A model generated the notes under the pieces. That model was not told where the DNA came from. It saw only the letters and a list, made by a program, of their open reading frames with translations, and ran no database searches. Source: Billgrantia endophytica (GTDB taxonomy: Bacteria; Pseudomonadota; Gammaproteobacteria; Pseudomonadales; Halomonadaceae). Taken from it: a stretch of DNA of 64,000 bases. Below are positions 34,760-42,314 of the stretch, one piece after another. Made by a program: the position numbers and the translations under genes. The stretch spans positions 1 to 64,000 of the forward strand of contig NZ_PNRF01000047.1 of assembly GCF_002879615.1 (NCBI RefSeq), given 5' to 3'. Numbering within the stretch: the first letter of the stretch is position 1; each line of letters opens with the position of its first letter.

Positions 34760-35497
34760 CTAGGGCAGGAGTAGCCAAGTAACCTGATAAACCCTTCCTA
34801 AAATGATCTGCGCTCGCTTGACCGGGCTGGCTCGCTCCACCTCCCGAGTGAGCGCCGACCTGAACTTTGAATCCCTTGTGCGATAAAGAAGCTCGTCGCT
34901 CAGCGATTCAACGTACTCCTCATCAATCTTGTTTTCCCTCAAATGCGGCGACCGATCTCTCGCGCCAGCGTACGTCTGCTTGAAGGGTCTAGGGTCTGAG
35001 TGCAAGGTCGCGTTCATCCCTGCGGGGCAGTAGGTGATGTTATGACGATCCCGATCTAGGATCTCGCCGACGTCAAGGGGATCAAGCAGAACCGCGTGCG
35101 CCGCAATGTCGACGGCGCGGAAGCGTGCCTCTAGCTCGTGACTTAAATGAAACCTTGGGGCGCAATAGAAAGCGTTTCCCTTGGTCCGACTAAGGGCGCA
35201 AAGCGTGTTGTGCTGCTCGTTGTCGACGCTGAAGCGAAAATAGGGCCCGTTGTGGCAATCATAGAAGCGAGCGTTGCGGCCGGCTCGGTGCTCTGCGAAA
35301 GAAGAGACCTTGTGCTGGAAGAACACGGAGCGTGTATAGCGGCCCTGCCGTAGTCGGAACTCGACGTCATACCCAAGATCCTTCTCAAGCTGCTGAGACG
35401 GGATATGCGGATGACTAGCCAGCAGCGCCGCATTCGCTTGGCAATACTCGGCGTTGAAGCAAAACTCAAATGTGCGCTCGCTGAAACCCGGATTCAA
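34760..35497 (-). CDS. Hypothetical cassette protein, nuclease-like core
   Basis: 245-aa cassette gene with a probable TTG start at 35497, 24 bp after the attC crossover. It opens MNPGFSERTFEFCFNAEYC and then has SHPHIPSQQLEKDLGYDVEF. A segment LGYDVEFR...FFQHKVS (Asp/Glu then QxK, about residues 42-65) recalls the D-(E/Q)xK core of PD-(D/E)xK nucleases, and NGPYFRFSVDNEQHNTL with YCAPRFHLSHEL follows. No signal peptide or membrane segment is seen. I do not know a named family; a DNA-targeting function is only a hypothesis. Confidence 0.65.
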   Translation of the reverse strand: MNPGFSERTFEFCFNAEYCQANAALLASHPHIPSQQLEKDLGYDVEFRLRQGRYTRSVFFQHKVSSFAEHRAGRNARFYDCHNGPYFRFSVDNEQHNTLCALSRTKGNAFYCAPRFHLSHELEARFRAVDIAAHAVLLDPLDVGEILDRDRHNITYCPAGMNATLHSDPRPFKQTYAGARDRSPHLRENKIDEEYVESLSDELLYRTRDSKFRSALTREVERASPVKRAQIILGRVYQVTWLLLP

Positions 35498-35519
35498 ACC
35501 TCACCCCCCAATTGTGCTG

Positions 35520-35593
35520 GCCTAACGCCCAGCTTAACCCGCCGGCTTCGGAGCGCAGCGGAGAAGCCGGCGGGTTCAAGCTGTTGCTGGACG
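35520..35593 (-). repeat. attC recombination site (about 74 bp, strong stem)
   Basis: Minus strand: AACAGCTTGAACCCGCCGG, then CTTC, a 13-nt loop, GAAG, then CCGGCGGGTTAAGCTGGGCG and TTAGGC. The arms are perfect complements except one extra G (AGCTTGAACC against AGCTTAACC), the attC extrahelical base. R'' = GTTAGGC is canonical; R' retains only AAC. It overlaps the last codons of the 166-aa gene. Confidence 0.82.
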
Positions 35594-36076
35594 ATCTACA
35601 CTCGAACGCTCGGACGTGTCACGTGTCGGGGGATCTTCAATGCGCTCCAGAGCGTCCCGAACCCGCTGAAGACCGGCGGAATACTTGTCCACGCCCCATT
35701 TTGCCTTCGTCAGCACCGCGAGCAATAGACCGAGTGTAACCGTCAAGGCCCAGTCGCTGTCCCCAAGGAAGTAGGCAGTACCCAACCCGAGCACCCCCAT
35801 CATCGCGGCGTAGAACTTGCTGTAGACTGCCACGGATGTAGCGTGGGCCTCGGCGCGTTCACTCCAATAGGCAGGGCGCCGCGCCTCCCCACTTTGCTCC
35901 GCGAGCGCTACGCGAAGGACTCGGTCAAGACAGGCCACCCGCCCATAATCGGTTTCCCTGACGCGCTGAAAGTGTTCTGAGCTTTCGCGCAGCGCTGCGA
36001 CAAAAACACAGTAATTGAACCTTGCAGCCTTCCGCTGCCGCTCAAGCTCAGCGATGCCTTTCTGAATAGGATCCAT
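35576..36076 (-). CDS. Small two-transmembrane-helix cassette protein (SLATT-like layout)
   Basis: 166-aa protein. A charged N-terminal helical part (IQKGIAELERQRKAARFNYC) precedes two membrane helices, about residues 92-108 (FYAAMMGVLGLGTAYFLG) and 112-130 (WALTVTLGLLLAVLTKA), and then a short helical tail. This topology resembles SLATT-type effector proteins that partner with nucleotide-signalling systems; no such synthase is next to it, so this is speculative. The start is taken at 36076; a GTG seven codons upstream is possible. The stop lies inside the attC arm. Confidence 0.6.
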   Translation of the reverse strand: MDPIQKGIAELERQRKAARFNYCVFVAALRESSEHFQRVRETDYGRVACLDRVLRVALAEQSGEARRPAYWSERAEAHATSVAVYSKFYAAMMGVLGLGTAYFLGDSDWALTVTLGLLLAVLTKAKWGVDKYSAGLQRVRDALERIEDPPTRDTSERSSVDRPATA

Positions 36077-36106
36077 GCGCCACCTTGACTCCTTCACCTA
36101 CCTGTC

Positions 36107-36144
36107 GTCCAACAGCGATTAGACAGCACGCTCTAATATTGGAT
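36107..36144 (-). repeat. attC- or attI-like end of the cassette array
   Basis: Minus strand ends GCTGTTGGAC, whose GTTGGAC fits the GTTRRRY crossover box, 31 bp before the 166-aa gene's ATG. TCCAATATTAGA pairs with TCTAATCGCTGTTGGA around an 8-nt loop with four unmatched bases. It is probably the junction where the first cassette entered. Confidence 0.45.
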
Positions 36145-36501
36145 GAACGCGCACGCACATTTAACAATGTTATCGAGTGCGTCATTCATGCCCTAACCTC
36201 TTAAAATGCCGAGACACTAAGTATCATTCGGCAGCATAACACCGATCATCGTGCTTGCCTTTGCCAGCATGGCCACTTTGGGTAGTTAGCAGCCATGGGA
36301 CTTCCGCCCCGCTGACAATGTAAGCAATCCAGCTCAGAGAAACTAACACCATTCAACTTACAAACATTCACATACCCCCAGCCTAGACGTTCGCCCAGCC
36401 CCACACCAGAGACCTAGGTCAACGCAACGACAGAATGACGAGAGCCAGCGCAATGGCTGGCTCTCGGTGCTGACTCGCCCGCTGATCTCACCGGTAACGA
36501 C
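36145..36501. other. Spacer right of the cassette array; no gene
   Basis: Moderately AT-rich, with no open frame of credible composition. A hairpin lies at 36439-36466. No integrase fragment is recognisable. Confidence 0.55.
36439..36466 (-). terminator. Terminator-like hairpin after the glutathione transferase gene
   Basis: CGAGAGCCAGC / GCTGGCTCTCG, 11-bp perfect stem and 6-nt loop, 36 bp after the stop at 36502. The arm GAGCCAGC recurs in the hairpin after pcaG at 40204-40232. Confidence 0.6.
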
Positions 36502-37140
36502 CTAACTCTCCATCGCCGCGAAAGCCTCGGCGATGGTGGGCGGTGCGGTGGGTCGGGCGTACATGGCCTTCAGGTACTCTGTCAGCTGCGGAGCGGCGTC
36601 GAGCAAGTTCTCTTCGTTGGCCCAGTCCAGGGTATAGGCGGCATTGAAGTCGGCGACGCTGAGCCGGTCGCCGACCACGTACTCGCGTTCCTGCATGTGG
36701 CGCTCGAGCACCGCCAGCATCTCCCTGCATTCCTGCCTGGCCAGGTCGACGTCCTGGGGCAGGCGCTTCTCGTCCGGGTAGAGGAAGGTGTGGCGGGCAA
36801 TACGCCACAGCGGCGGCTCGATCTCGGTCATCAGGAAGAAAATCCAGCGGTACATCTGGGCCCTCTCTTCCACAGCACTGGGAATGAAACCCGCCTGTGG
36901 ATATTTTTCGGCCAGGTAGAGCTGGATGGCGGCGGATTCGGTGATGACCTGATTGCCGTCGACCAGTACGGGAACCTTGGCCGCAGCGTTGAGCGCAAGA
37001 AAATCGGGTTGAAGATGCTCTCCTTGCATGAGGGCCACCGGAACCTGCTCGTACTCCAGGTCCAGTTCGTTGAGCATCCAGATCACACGCAGGGTGCGGG
37101 TCGGGGGCGTTCCGTAGAGTGTCAGCATTTCCGGCTCCAT
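36502..37140 (-). CDS. Glutathione S-transferase family protein
   Basis: 212-aa cytosolic GST fold. The N-terminal thioredoxin-like domain has LYGTPPTRTLRVIWMLNELD, the cis-proline AKVPVLVDGN (about residue 55) and the glutathione-binding ITESAAIQLYLAEKYP (about 66). The all-helical C-terminal domain contains VVGDRLSVADFNAAYTLDW. An internal Met at residue 5 is an alternative start. The substrate is unknown; it could conjugate electrophiles arising in aromatic catabolism. It is followed by a hairpin, so it is probably monocistronic. Confidence 0.88.
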   Translation of the reverse strand: MEPEMLTLYGTPPTRTLRVIWMLNELDLEYEQVPVALMQGEHLQPDFLALNAAAKVPVLVDGNQVITESAAIQLYLAEKYPQAGFIPSAVEERAQMYRWIFFLMTEIEPPLWRIARHTFLYPDEKRLPQDVDLARQECREMLAVLERHMQEREYVVGDRLSVADFNAAYTLDWANEENLLDAAPQLTEYLKAMYARPTAPPTIAEAFAAMES

Positions 37141-37266
37141 CGATTGGCAGGCATCCGCTGTGTTGCAGGCCTAATCCAGTCGAGCGAGTGCAGGTGGAAT
37201 CGACACTGCCTGGTGGAAGGCATCGCTGCCTGGGCTCGAGATTCGGTCGAGCGCGCACACCCATCA

Positions 37267-37301
37267 CGAGAAGAGCCGGCGCAGGGCGCCGGCTCTTCTC
37301 G
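37267..37301 (-). terminator. Strong 16-bp hairpin
   Basis: CGAGAAGAGCCGGCGC, loop AGG, GCGCCGGCTCTTCTCG, a perfect stem 49 bp after the stop of the 52-aa gene. No T-run, but the stem strength suggests termination. Confidence 0.65.
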
Positions 37302-37349
37302 TCGTGTCGCGTTGCCGGGTCCACCTTGGGCCCAGCACGGCCTCAGCCG

Positions 37350-37508
37350 TTATAGATACAAATGGTTGCGCAAGATGGGCTTGTACTGTTGATAGGCGCT
37401 CTCGGTCATCCGCTCGAGCAGACGGTAGGCGGCAAGACCGATGCGCTTGATCAGGGGCGCGCTGGCTTTGGTGGCGGTCGCACTGTGGGGAAGCGTCTGG
37501 GTGGTCAT
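37350..37508 (-). CDS. Small hypothetical protein (52 aa)
   Basis: Reads MTTQTLPHSATATKASAP, then LIKRIGLAAYRLLERMTES, then AYQQYKPILRNHLYL and a TAA at 37350. The C-terminal half is a likely amphipathic helix. Its ATG is 140 bp downstream of the TetR gene's stop and the gene is followed by a strong hairpin, so it may belong to the tetR transcript or have its own promoter. Coding statistics look normal for the genome. No family recognised. Confidence 0.5.
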   Translation of the reverse strand: MTTQTLPHSATATKASAPLIKRIGLAAYRLLERMTESAYQQYKPILRNHLYL

Positions 37509-37647
37509 GGCGAGGATCCCGGTCATTTCATGAGGATGCTAACAGCACAGTCGAAATTTAGACTTTAGTCTAATTTCTTCGCCTTTAGTCGCATGCGCCG
37601 GCTCTCGGTGTCTTTCGGCCCCTTGGGGCAGATTCTCTACAGCGGGT

Positions 37648-38259
37648 TCAGGAAGACCAGCCCGCCGCCTGGGAGCCGCTACCCAGCCAGGTGGTAAGCG
37701 CGTGCTCTGTGATGGCCTCCAGCATGTCGCGGCTGAAGCCGGCCTTGGCCTGCACCGCCATGCCATGCAGCACGGTCATGACATAGGCGGCCAGCACGGC
37801 GCTGTTGGCCGACGGCGGCAGATCTCCCTCCTGCCTGGCCCGTTCGAAGCGATCGCGCAGCATGACCTCTCCCTTCGCACGGGCTTCGACCAGGGCCTGA
37901 CGAATGGGCTCGGCGTCGTCCGAGCCCGCCAGGGCGCCATGGATGCCGAGACACCCCGGGCGGTCGGGGTGACGGGTATGCAGCTCTACCGCCCCGCGAA
38001 AGATGTCTTCCACCACCTCTCGAGAGGTCGGCCGCTCCAGCGCAGCCGGGAAGTAGTCCAGGTAGTGCGTGAAGTAGCGTTCGATCGCTCGACGGAACAG
38101 CGCCTCCTTGTTGCCGAAGGCCGAGTAGAGCCCGGGGCGCTCGACACCCGTGGCCTGAGTCAGGTCGGTGTACGACGTGCCCTCATAGCCCTTGCGCCAG
38201 AACATACAGAGGGCCGCGTCCAGCGCCTGCTCCACATCGAATTCACGCTGACGTCCCAT
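37648..38259 (-). CDS. TetR/AcrR-family transcriptional regulator
   Basis: 203-aa TetR repressor. The DNA-binding domain covers residues 1-50: FDVEQALDAALCMFWRKGYEG, then TSYTDLTQATGVERPGLYSAFGNKEALF. The C-terminal ligand domain has HPDRPGCLGIHGALAG, the YefM/AcrR-C variant often found beside SDR genes. It is divergent from a short-chain dehydrogenase gene; the 145-bp spacer holds a 16-bp perfect palindrome and a second half-matching copy near its own start, suggesting autoregulation and control of the two SDR genes. Confidence 0.88.
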   Translation of the reverse strand: MGRQREFDVEQALDAALCMFWRKGYEGTSYTDLTQATGVERPGLYSAFGNKEALFRRAIERYFTHYLDYFPAALERPTSREVVEDIFRGAVELHTRHPDRPGCLGIHGALAGSDDAEPIRQALVEARAKGEVMLRDRFERARQEGDLPPSANSAVLAAYVMTVLHGMAVQAKAGFSRDMLEAITEHALTTWLGSGSQAAGWSS

Positions 38260-38337
38260 CGGATCGCCTCCTCTTTTTCATACCGATCGATACTAAATTT
38301 CTTGACGCCCTCAGTCCAATTCAATAACGTTCATTAT

Positions 38338-38353
38338 AGTAACGATCGTTACT
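38338..38353. promoter_or_regulatory. TetR operator palindrome
   Basis: AGTAACGATCGTTACT, perfect 16-bp palindrome. A related imperfect copy, ATACCGATCGATACT (38279-38293), sharing the CGATCG core, lies beside the tetR start. Confidence 0.7.
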
Positions 38354-38404
38354 GTTTCAATTCCCTTCGAACGGAATCGTTCTTCCATGTTGAGAGAGGT
38401 GGTT

Positions 38405-39160
38405 ATGCAGAAGGAATTGATGGGCAAGGTCGCACTCGTCACCGGCGGGTCACGCGGGCTTGGAGCGGCCATTGCAGAAGCGCTTGCCGAGCAGGGGGCG
38501 GACGTGGCCATCAGCTACGTGGCCTCTGCCGAGAAGGCCGAGGCTGTGGTCGAGAAGCTGAAGGCAAAAGGGGCTCGGGCCATCGCGATCAAGAGCGACC
38601 AGGCCGATACGTCTTCCGCCGCCGCCTTGATCGATGACGTCGTCTCTCATTTCGGCAGACTCGACATCCTCGTCAACAACGCCGCCATCGCGGTTCAGGG
38701 CAAGCTGGTCGACGATCCTGAACTCGATGCCGAGGCGCTCGACCGCCAGTGGCACATCAATGTGCTCGGTGCGGTGGCAACCACGCGGGCCGCCGCACGC
38801 CAGCTCTCGGACGGTGGACGCATCATCTTCATCGGCTCGGCCATCGCCAGCCGTGTGGCCTTCCCCGCCGTGGCGGACTATGCGGGCACCAAGGCCGCCA
38901 TCGTGGGTTACGCGAAAGGGGTCGGGCGCGATCTTGGCCCGCGCAACATCACCGTCAATGTCGTGCAGCCGGGCATCATGCCGACGGATATGGCGGCGGA
39001 AGTCGCCCACAACGTGCCGGAAACGTTGATGGATCTTCATCCCATCCGCCGGATCGCCACCCTCGAGGAGGTCGCGGCGACGGTTTGCTTCCTGGCAGGA
39101 CCCAACGCGGGCTACATCAGCGGCGCCGTACTGGACGTGGCTGGCGGAGTCCAGATCTGA
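38405..39160 (+). CDS. Short-chain dehydrogenase/reductase (3-oxoacyl-ACP reductase-like)
   Basis: 251-aa classical SDR. TGGSRGLG lies at residues 14-21, NNAA near 90, catalytic Ser in GSAIAS and YAGTK near 158, then PGIMPTDM. The ATG at 38405 (MQKELMGKVALVTGG) follows GAGAGGTGG; an in-frame ATG six codons earlier is less likely. It is divergent from the TetR gene, which probably represses it. Substrate unknown. Confidence 0.87.
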   Translation: MQKELMGKVALVTGGSRGLGAAIAEALAEQGADVAISYVASAEKAEAVVEKLKAKGARAIAIKSDQADTSSAAALIDDVVSHFGRLDILVNNAAIAVQGKLVDDPELDAEALDRQWHINVLGAVATTRAAARQLSDGGRIIFIGSAIASRVAFPAVADYAGTKAAIVGYAKGVGRDLGPRNITVNVVQPGIMPTDMAAEVAHNVPETLMDLHPIRRIATLEEVAATVCFLAGPNAGYISGAVLDVAGGVQI

Positions 39161-39207
39161 GCATCAAGGATGGGGCGAAGAAGACCCTACACGGTAGAGG
39201 AAAAGAC

Positions 39208-40173
39208 ATGACTGAGTACTTGGGTGCAAAGACGACCGCCGAGGAGGTGCTTGCCGGCATCGATCTCACGGGAAAGCGATTCCTCGTTACCGGGGTATCG
39301 GCGGGCATTGGGCTCGAAACGGCCCGTGCGCTCGTGGCCAAGGGCGCCGGTGTCATCGCTGCGGTAAGGGACCTCGCCAGAGCCGAGGCGGCCACGACAG
39401 CGGTTCGTGACGCCGCGTCGCAGGGCGGGGGCAACCTGGCGCTGGTCGAACTCGACTTGGCTTCCCTGCAAAGCGTTCGCGCCTGTGCGGACAAGCTGCT
39501 GACTGACGGGACGCCGTTCGATGCCATCATCGCCAACGCCGGAGTGATGGCCACGCCGTTCGAAAAAACGGTGGACGGCTTCGAACTTCAGTTTGCCGCC
39601 AACTATCTCGGCCATTTCGCCTTGATCACGCGGATCGGACGGCTGCTCACCGACAATGGGCGCGTGGTGATGCTCTCCTCCCAGGCTCACCGCGTCGCCG
39701 ATGTCGACCTGGATGATCCTGGTTTCGAGCGACAGGAGTACTACCCCTTTGTCGCCTATGGCAAATCGAAGACGGCCACGTCTCTCTTCGCCGTGGAATT
39801 CGACCGGCGGCATCGGGATCGCGGGATCCGCGCGGCCTCAGTGATGCCGGGGAACAGCATGACGGATCTCGGCCGTCACTTCTCTCCGGAGGCGGTGCAG
39901 GAGCTTTTCGAGACGGTGGGCAAAGCGCGCGCCGATGCGGGTCTCCCCCCACTCGAGCTGAAAGAGATTCCCCAGGCGGCCGCCACGTCGGTCTGGGCTG
40001 CCGTCGTGGCCGACAAGGACGAGATTGGCGGCCGCTACCTCGAAGACTGCGCGGCCGCTCCGATCGACGATACTCCCAACCCCTTTGCCGACGGTGTGAA
40101 GTCCTACGCGCTCGACGCCGACAGGGCCAGGCAGCTCTGGTCCCTCAGCGAGAAGTGGATAAACGTGCTGTAA
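39208..40173 (+). CDS. Short-chain dehydrogenase (retinol dehydrogenase/oxidoreductase-like)
   Basis: 321-aa extended SDR. TGVSAGIG lies near residue 28, NAGVMATPF near 112 and the catalytic YGKSK near 188. The C-terminal region (EIGGRYLEDCAAAP) is typical of the light-dependent-protochlorophyllide/retinol-dehydrogenase-like SDRs. It starts 47 bp after the first SDR gene, with AGAGGAAAAG before the ATG, and is likely co-transcribed under TetR control. The substrate cannot be read from the sequence. It converges on pcaG, separated by a terminator. Confidence 0.86.
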   Translation: MTEYLGAKTTAEEVLAGIDLTGKRFLVTGVSAGIGLETARALVAKGAGVIAAVRDLARAEAATTAVRDAASQGGGNLALVELDLASLQSVRACADKLLTDGTPFDAIIANAGVMATPFEKTVDGFELQFAANYLGHFALITRIGRLLTDNGRVVMLSSQAHRVADVDLDDPGFERQEYYPFVAYGKSKTATSLFAVEFDRRHRDRGIRAASVMPGNSMTDLGRHFSPEAVQELFETVGKARADAGLPPLELKEIPQAAATSVWAAVVADKDEIGGRYLEDCAAAPIDDTPNPFADGVKSYALDADRARQLWSLSEKWINVL

Positions 40174-40195
40174 CGGCGTCTGGTACGAGCCATCC

Positions 40196-40232
40196 AAAAA
40201 AGCCAAGAGCCAGCGCAGTGCGCTGGCTCTTG
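40196..40232 (-). terminator. Rho-independent terminator of the pcaHG unit
   Basis: CAAGAGCCAGCGC, loop AGT, GCGCTGGCTCTTG (13-bp perfect stem) followed on the minus strand by CTTTTTTGG. It also stands between the convergent SDR gene and pcaG. Confidence 0.85.
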
Positions 40233-40278
40233 ATGCTGGCGGGCCGTCCTTGCCTGGCAAACGCCAAAATCGAAGCGC

Positions 40279-40911
40279 CTAGAAGTCGAAAAAGACGGTC
40301 TCGCCTTCGCCCTGCAGCTTGATGTCGAGGCGGTAGCGCACCTTGTCGTCGGCCTCTTCGCGCTTGGCGATGAGGGTCTGGCGGCGGCTCGGCGACTCGA
40401 TGCGGGAGAGCACCGGGCAGGCGGCGTTGGCCTCGGCTTCGTCCTCGAAGTAGAGACGGGTCTGCAGGTGGATGTTCTCCCCCCGGGCAAAGATCGCCAG
40501 GTTGATGTGCGGCGCCATGGGCTGACCGCTCACGTGGGCCACCGGGCCCGGCTTGACGGTCTTCAGCGACCATTCACTGCCGTGGTCGAAGGTAGTGGCG
40601 GTGCGCCCGAAGCTGTTGAACGGCTTCTTGAGGTCGTACTCGGGCTGGTAGGCTCCGTTGGCGTCGGCCTGCCAGGCCTCGAGAAAGGCGTCGCGCACCA
40701 GGTCGCCGTTGCCGTCGATCACGGTGCCGACGACTTCGATCAGCTCGCCCTCGGCCCCTTCCCGGGCCATCTCGTTCCAGATCTCCTCGTCGCGGGTCGG
40801 GTTGCCGACGGCGGCCAGGGCCAGGCCGATATGCACGTAGGGCCCGGCGGTCTGGGAGGAGGTCTCGCGCAGCATCAGCTCGCTGGCGGGAACGCTGTTC
40901 GGCTGTTTCAT
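40279..40911 (-). CDS. pcaG: Protocatechuate 3,4-dioxygenase alpha subunit
   Basis: 210-aa intradiol dioxygenase alpha chain. SQTAGPYVHIGLA near residue 18, DAFLEAWQADANGAYQPEYD near 75, and APHINLAIFARG near 132 are the matching landmarks. The alpha chain has no iron ligands of its own and completes the active site formed with PcaH. It starts 30 bp after pcaH. Length is normal. The gene looks intact, unlike its partner. Confidence 0.93.
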   Translation of the reverse strand: MKQPNSVPASELMLRETSSQTAGPYVHIGLALAAVGNPTRDEEIWNEMAREGAEGELIEVVGTVIDGNGDLVRDAFLEAWQADANGAYQPEYDLKKPFNSFGRTATTFDHGSEWSLKTVKPGPVAHVSGQPMAPHINLAIFARGENIHLQTRLYFEDEAEANAACPVLSRIESPSRRQTLIAKREEADDKVRYRLDIKLQGEGETVFFDF

Positions 40912-40941
40912 GTGCTTTCCCCTTACTGGTTCTCTGCCCGC

Positions 40942-41583
40942 TTACTGATTTTCGAAATAGGTCTGCAGCTCGCCGCGTACCACCAGATCGAAGCGGTAGG
41001 CCAGGCAATCCATGGGTTTGCTGCGCGCCATGTCGAGGCGCCCGATCATGGTCTCGACCGCATCCGGGTCCTTGATGGTGTGGACGATGGGACACAGTGG
41101 AATCAGCGGGTCGCCCTCGAAATACATCTGGGTGATCAGGCGGGTGGAGATCGATGGGCCCATCACCGAGACATGGATGTGCGAGGGGCGCCAGCTGTTG
41201 GGGTCGTTGGGCCAGGGGTACGGGCCGGGCTTGATGGTGCGGAAACGGTACCAGCCCTGCTCGTCGGTCAGGGTACGGCCCACGCCGCCGAAGTGCGGGT
41301 CCAGCGGGGCCAGGTAGCGGTCGTTCTTGTGACGGTAGCGCCCGCCGGCGTTGGCCTGCCACATCTCGACCAGGGTGTGCGGCACCGGTTTGCCGAACTG
41401 GTCGATCACGCGGCCGAACATGATGATGCGCTCGCCGACCGGGAGTCCTTCACCCTGTGTGAAGTTCAGCAGCAGGTCGTTGTCGTGGGGACCCATGCGC
41501 AGGTGGCGGAAGTCGGGGCCGGTGAGTTCGGAAACGCTGGGCTGCTGCATGCTGACCAGCGCCTGCTGCGGCGAGCGGGCCAC
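40942..41583 (-). CDS. pcaH: Protocatechuate 3,4-dioxygenase beta subunit, 5'-truncated by a deletion
   Basis: 213 residues are readable from a GTG at 41583. The iron site is present: NAGGRYRHKNDRYLAPLDP (tyrosine region), TIKPGPYPWPNDPNSWRPSH and HIHVSV. Family members are about 25 residues longer at the N-terminus; here similarity begins only at RSPQQALVSMQQPSVSELTG. Directly upstream, in another frame, the DNA encodes the first about 29 residues of a PcaQ-like LysR protein, so a deletion has fused the two 5' ends. Whether a shortened PcaH is made from the GTG is unknown; the lost segment normally packs against PcaG. Confidence 0.8.
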   Translation of the reverse strand: MARSPQQALVSMQQPSVSELTGPDFRHLRMGPHDNDLLLNFTQGEGLPVGERIIMFGRVIDQFGKPVPHTLVEMWQANAGGRYRHKNDRYLAPLDPHFGGVGRTLTDEQGWYRFRTIKPGPYPWPNDPNSWRPSHIHVSVMGPSISTRLITQMYFEGDPLIPLCPIVHTIKDPDAVETMIGRLDMARSKPMDCLAYRFDLVVRGELQTYFENQ

Positions 41584-41591
41584 GGTGCCAG

Positions 41592-41678
41592 CCGCTCGGC
41601 GGCCCGGGCGAAACTGCGCTGGCGGGCCACCTCGAGGAAGACCTGCAGATGGCGCAGCTTGATACGGGCGTTGAGCAT
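41592..41678 (-). pseudogene. pcaQ: pcaQ stub (LysR N-terminus) fused to pcaH
   Basis: From the ATG at 41678 the minus strand reads MLNARIKLRHLQVFLEVARQ then RSFARAAERL, the start of a PcaQ-type LysR activator helix-turn-helix domain. It then runs out of frame into pcaH. The recognition helix and entire effector domain are absent. Confidence 0.82.
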
Positions 41679-41687
41679 GCGGGTTTC

Positions 41688-42314
41688 CTACTGACGTGAG
41701 GCGAGCAGCCGCGGGGTGACGACCATGGCCACCAGGCTGATCAGCAGGGTCGGCAGGAAGGCCAGCGCCACGGTTCCCGAGAGGTCGTTGAGCCAGCCGC
41801 CCACACCACGTGACCGCCCGGCAGCCACAGCATCAACGGCAGGGCCAGCAGCGCCAGGGCAGTGATGCCGATCAACGGGCGGGCCCGGCCCATCAGCCGG
41901 TCGGCGTAGAAGATCAGCAGCGCCGAGGAAAGCATCTGGGCGCCGTTGAGGGCCGTGAGGCTGGGTGCCAGCAGCGAGAGGCGCGCGCGCCTCGAGCAGC
42001 GGCGTCAGGAAGACGTTGCCGGTGAAGTAGAGTGCCGCCGCCGAGCCGAGCAGGGCCACCAGGCGCCACGTGCGGCCGTCGCGAACGTTCGGCAGGGTGA
42101 GGCTCGCGCTGCGGGAGCCGTTCGCCATGGCCGGAAGTTGCCGACAGCCGACGATCAGCGCCAGCATCAGCAGCGGTACGGGCGCCACCCACAGGGCGAA
42201 GGCCCACTGCCAGTAAGCGCCGAGCCAGGCCGCGGCCAGGGGGCCGGTGGCGCCCGCCGCCAGCAGCTCGCTCACCAACATCGGCGGCGGTGTGGTGGTG
42301 TCCTGAGTCATGCC
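41688..42314 (-). pseudogene. Remnant of a major facilitator transporter (CynX/NimT-like)
   Basis: The readable membrane segments are in at least two frames. First LLAAGATGPLAAAWLGAYW to NVFLTPLLEA; then, in a second frame, MLSSALLIFYADRLMGRARPL to LPLMLWLPGG; then back to the first frame for DLSGTVALAFLPTLLISLV and a stop at 41688. About half of a twelve-helix MFS protein is missing from the N-terminal side. The call as CynX-like rests on loop style and is tentative. It lies directly upstream of the pcaQ stub. Confidence 0.65.

Larger units (their letters stand above)
32443..36144 (-). mobile_element. Integron-type cassette array without integrase (CALIN), all cassettes on the minus strand
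   Basis: Four minus-strand genes are separated by sites with attC architecture: three convincing (32443-32519, 34674-34728, 35520-35593) and two weaker (32905-32957, 36107-36144). Each gene begins about 25-35 bp after a GTTRRRY-like crossover box and ends at or near the next site, as integron cassettes do. The composition is AT-richer than the flanks. No integrase gene, attI site or Pc promoter is visible in the window. Confidence 0.78.
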
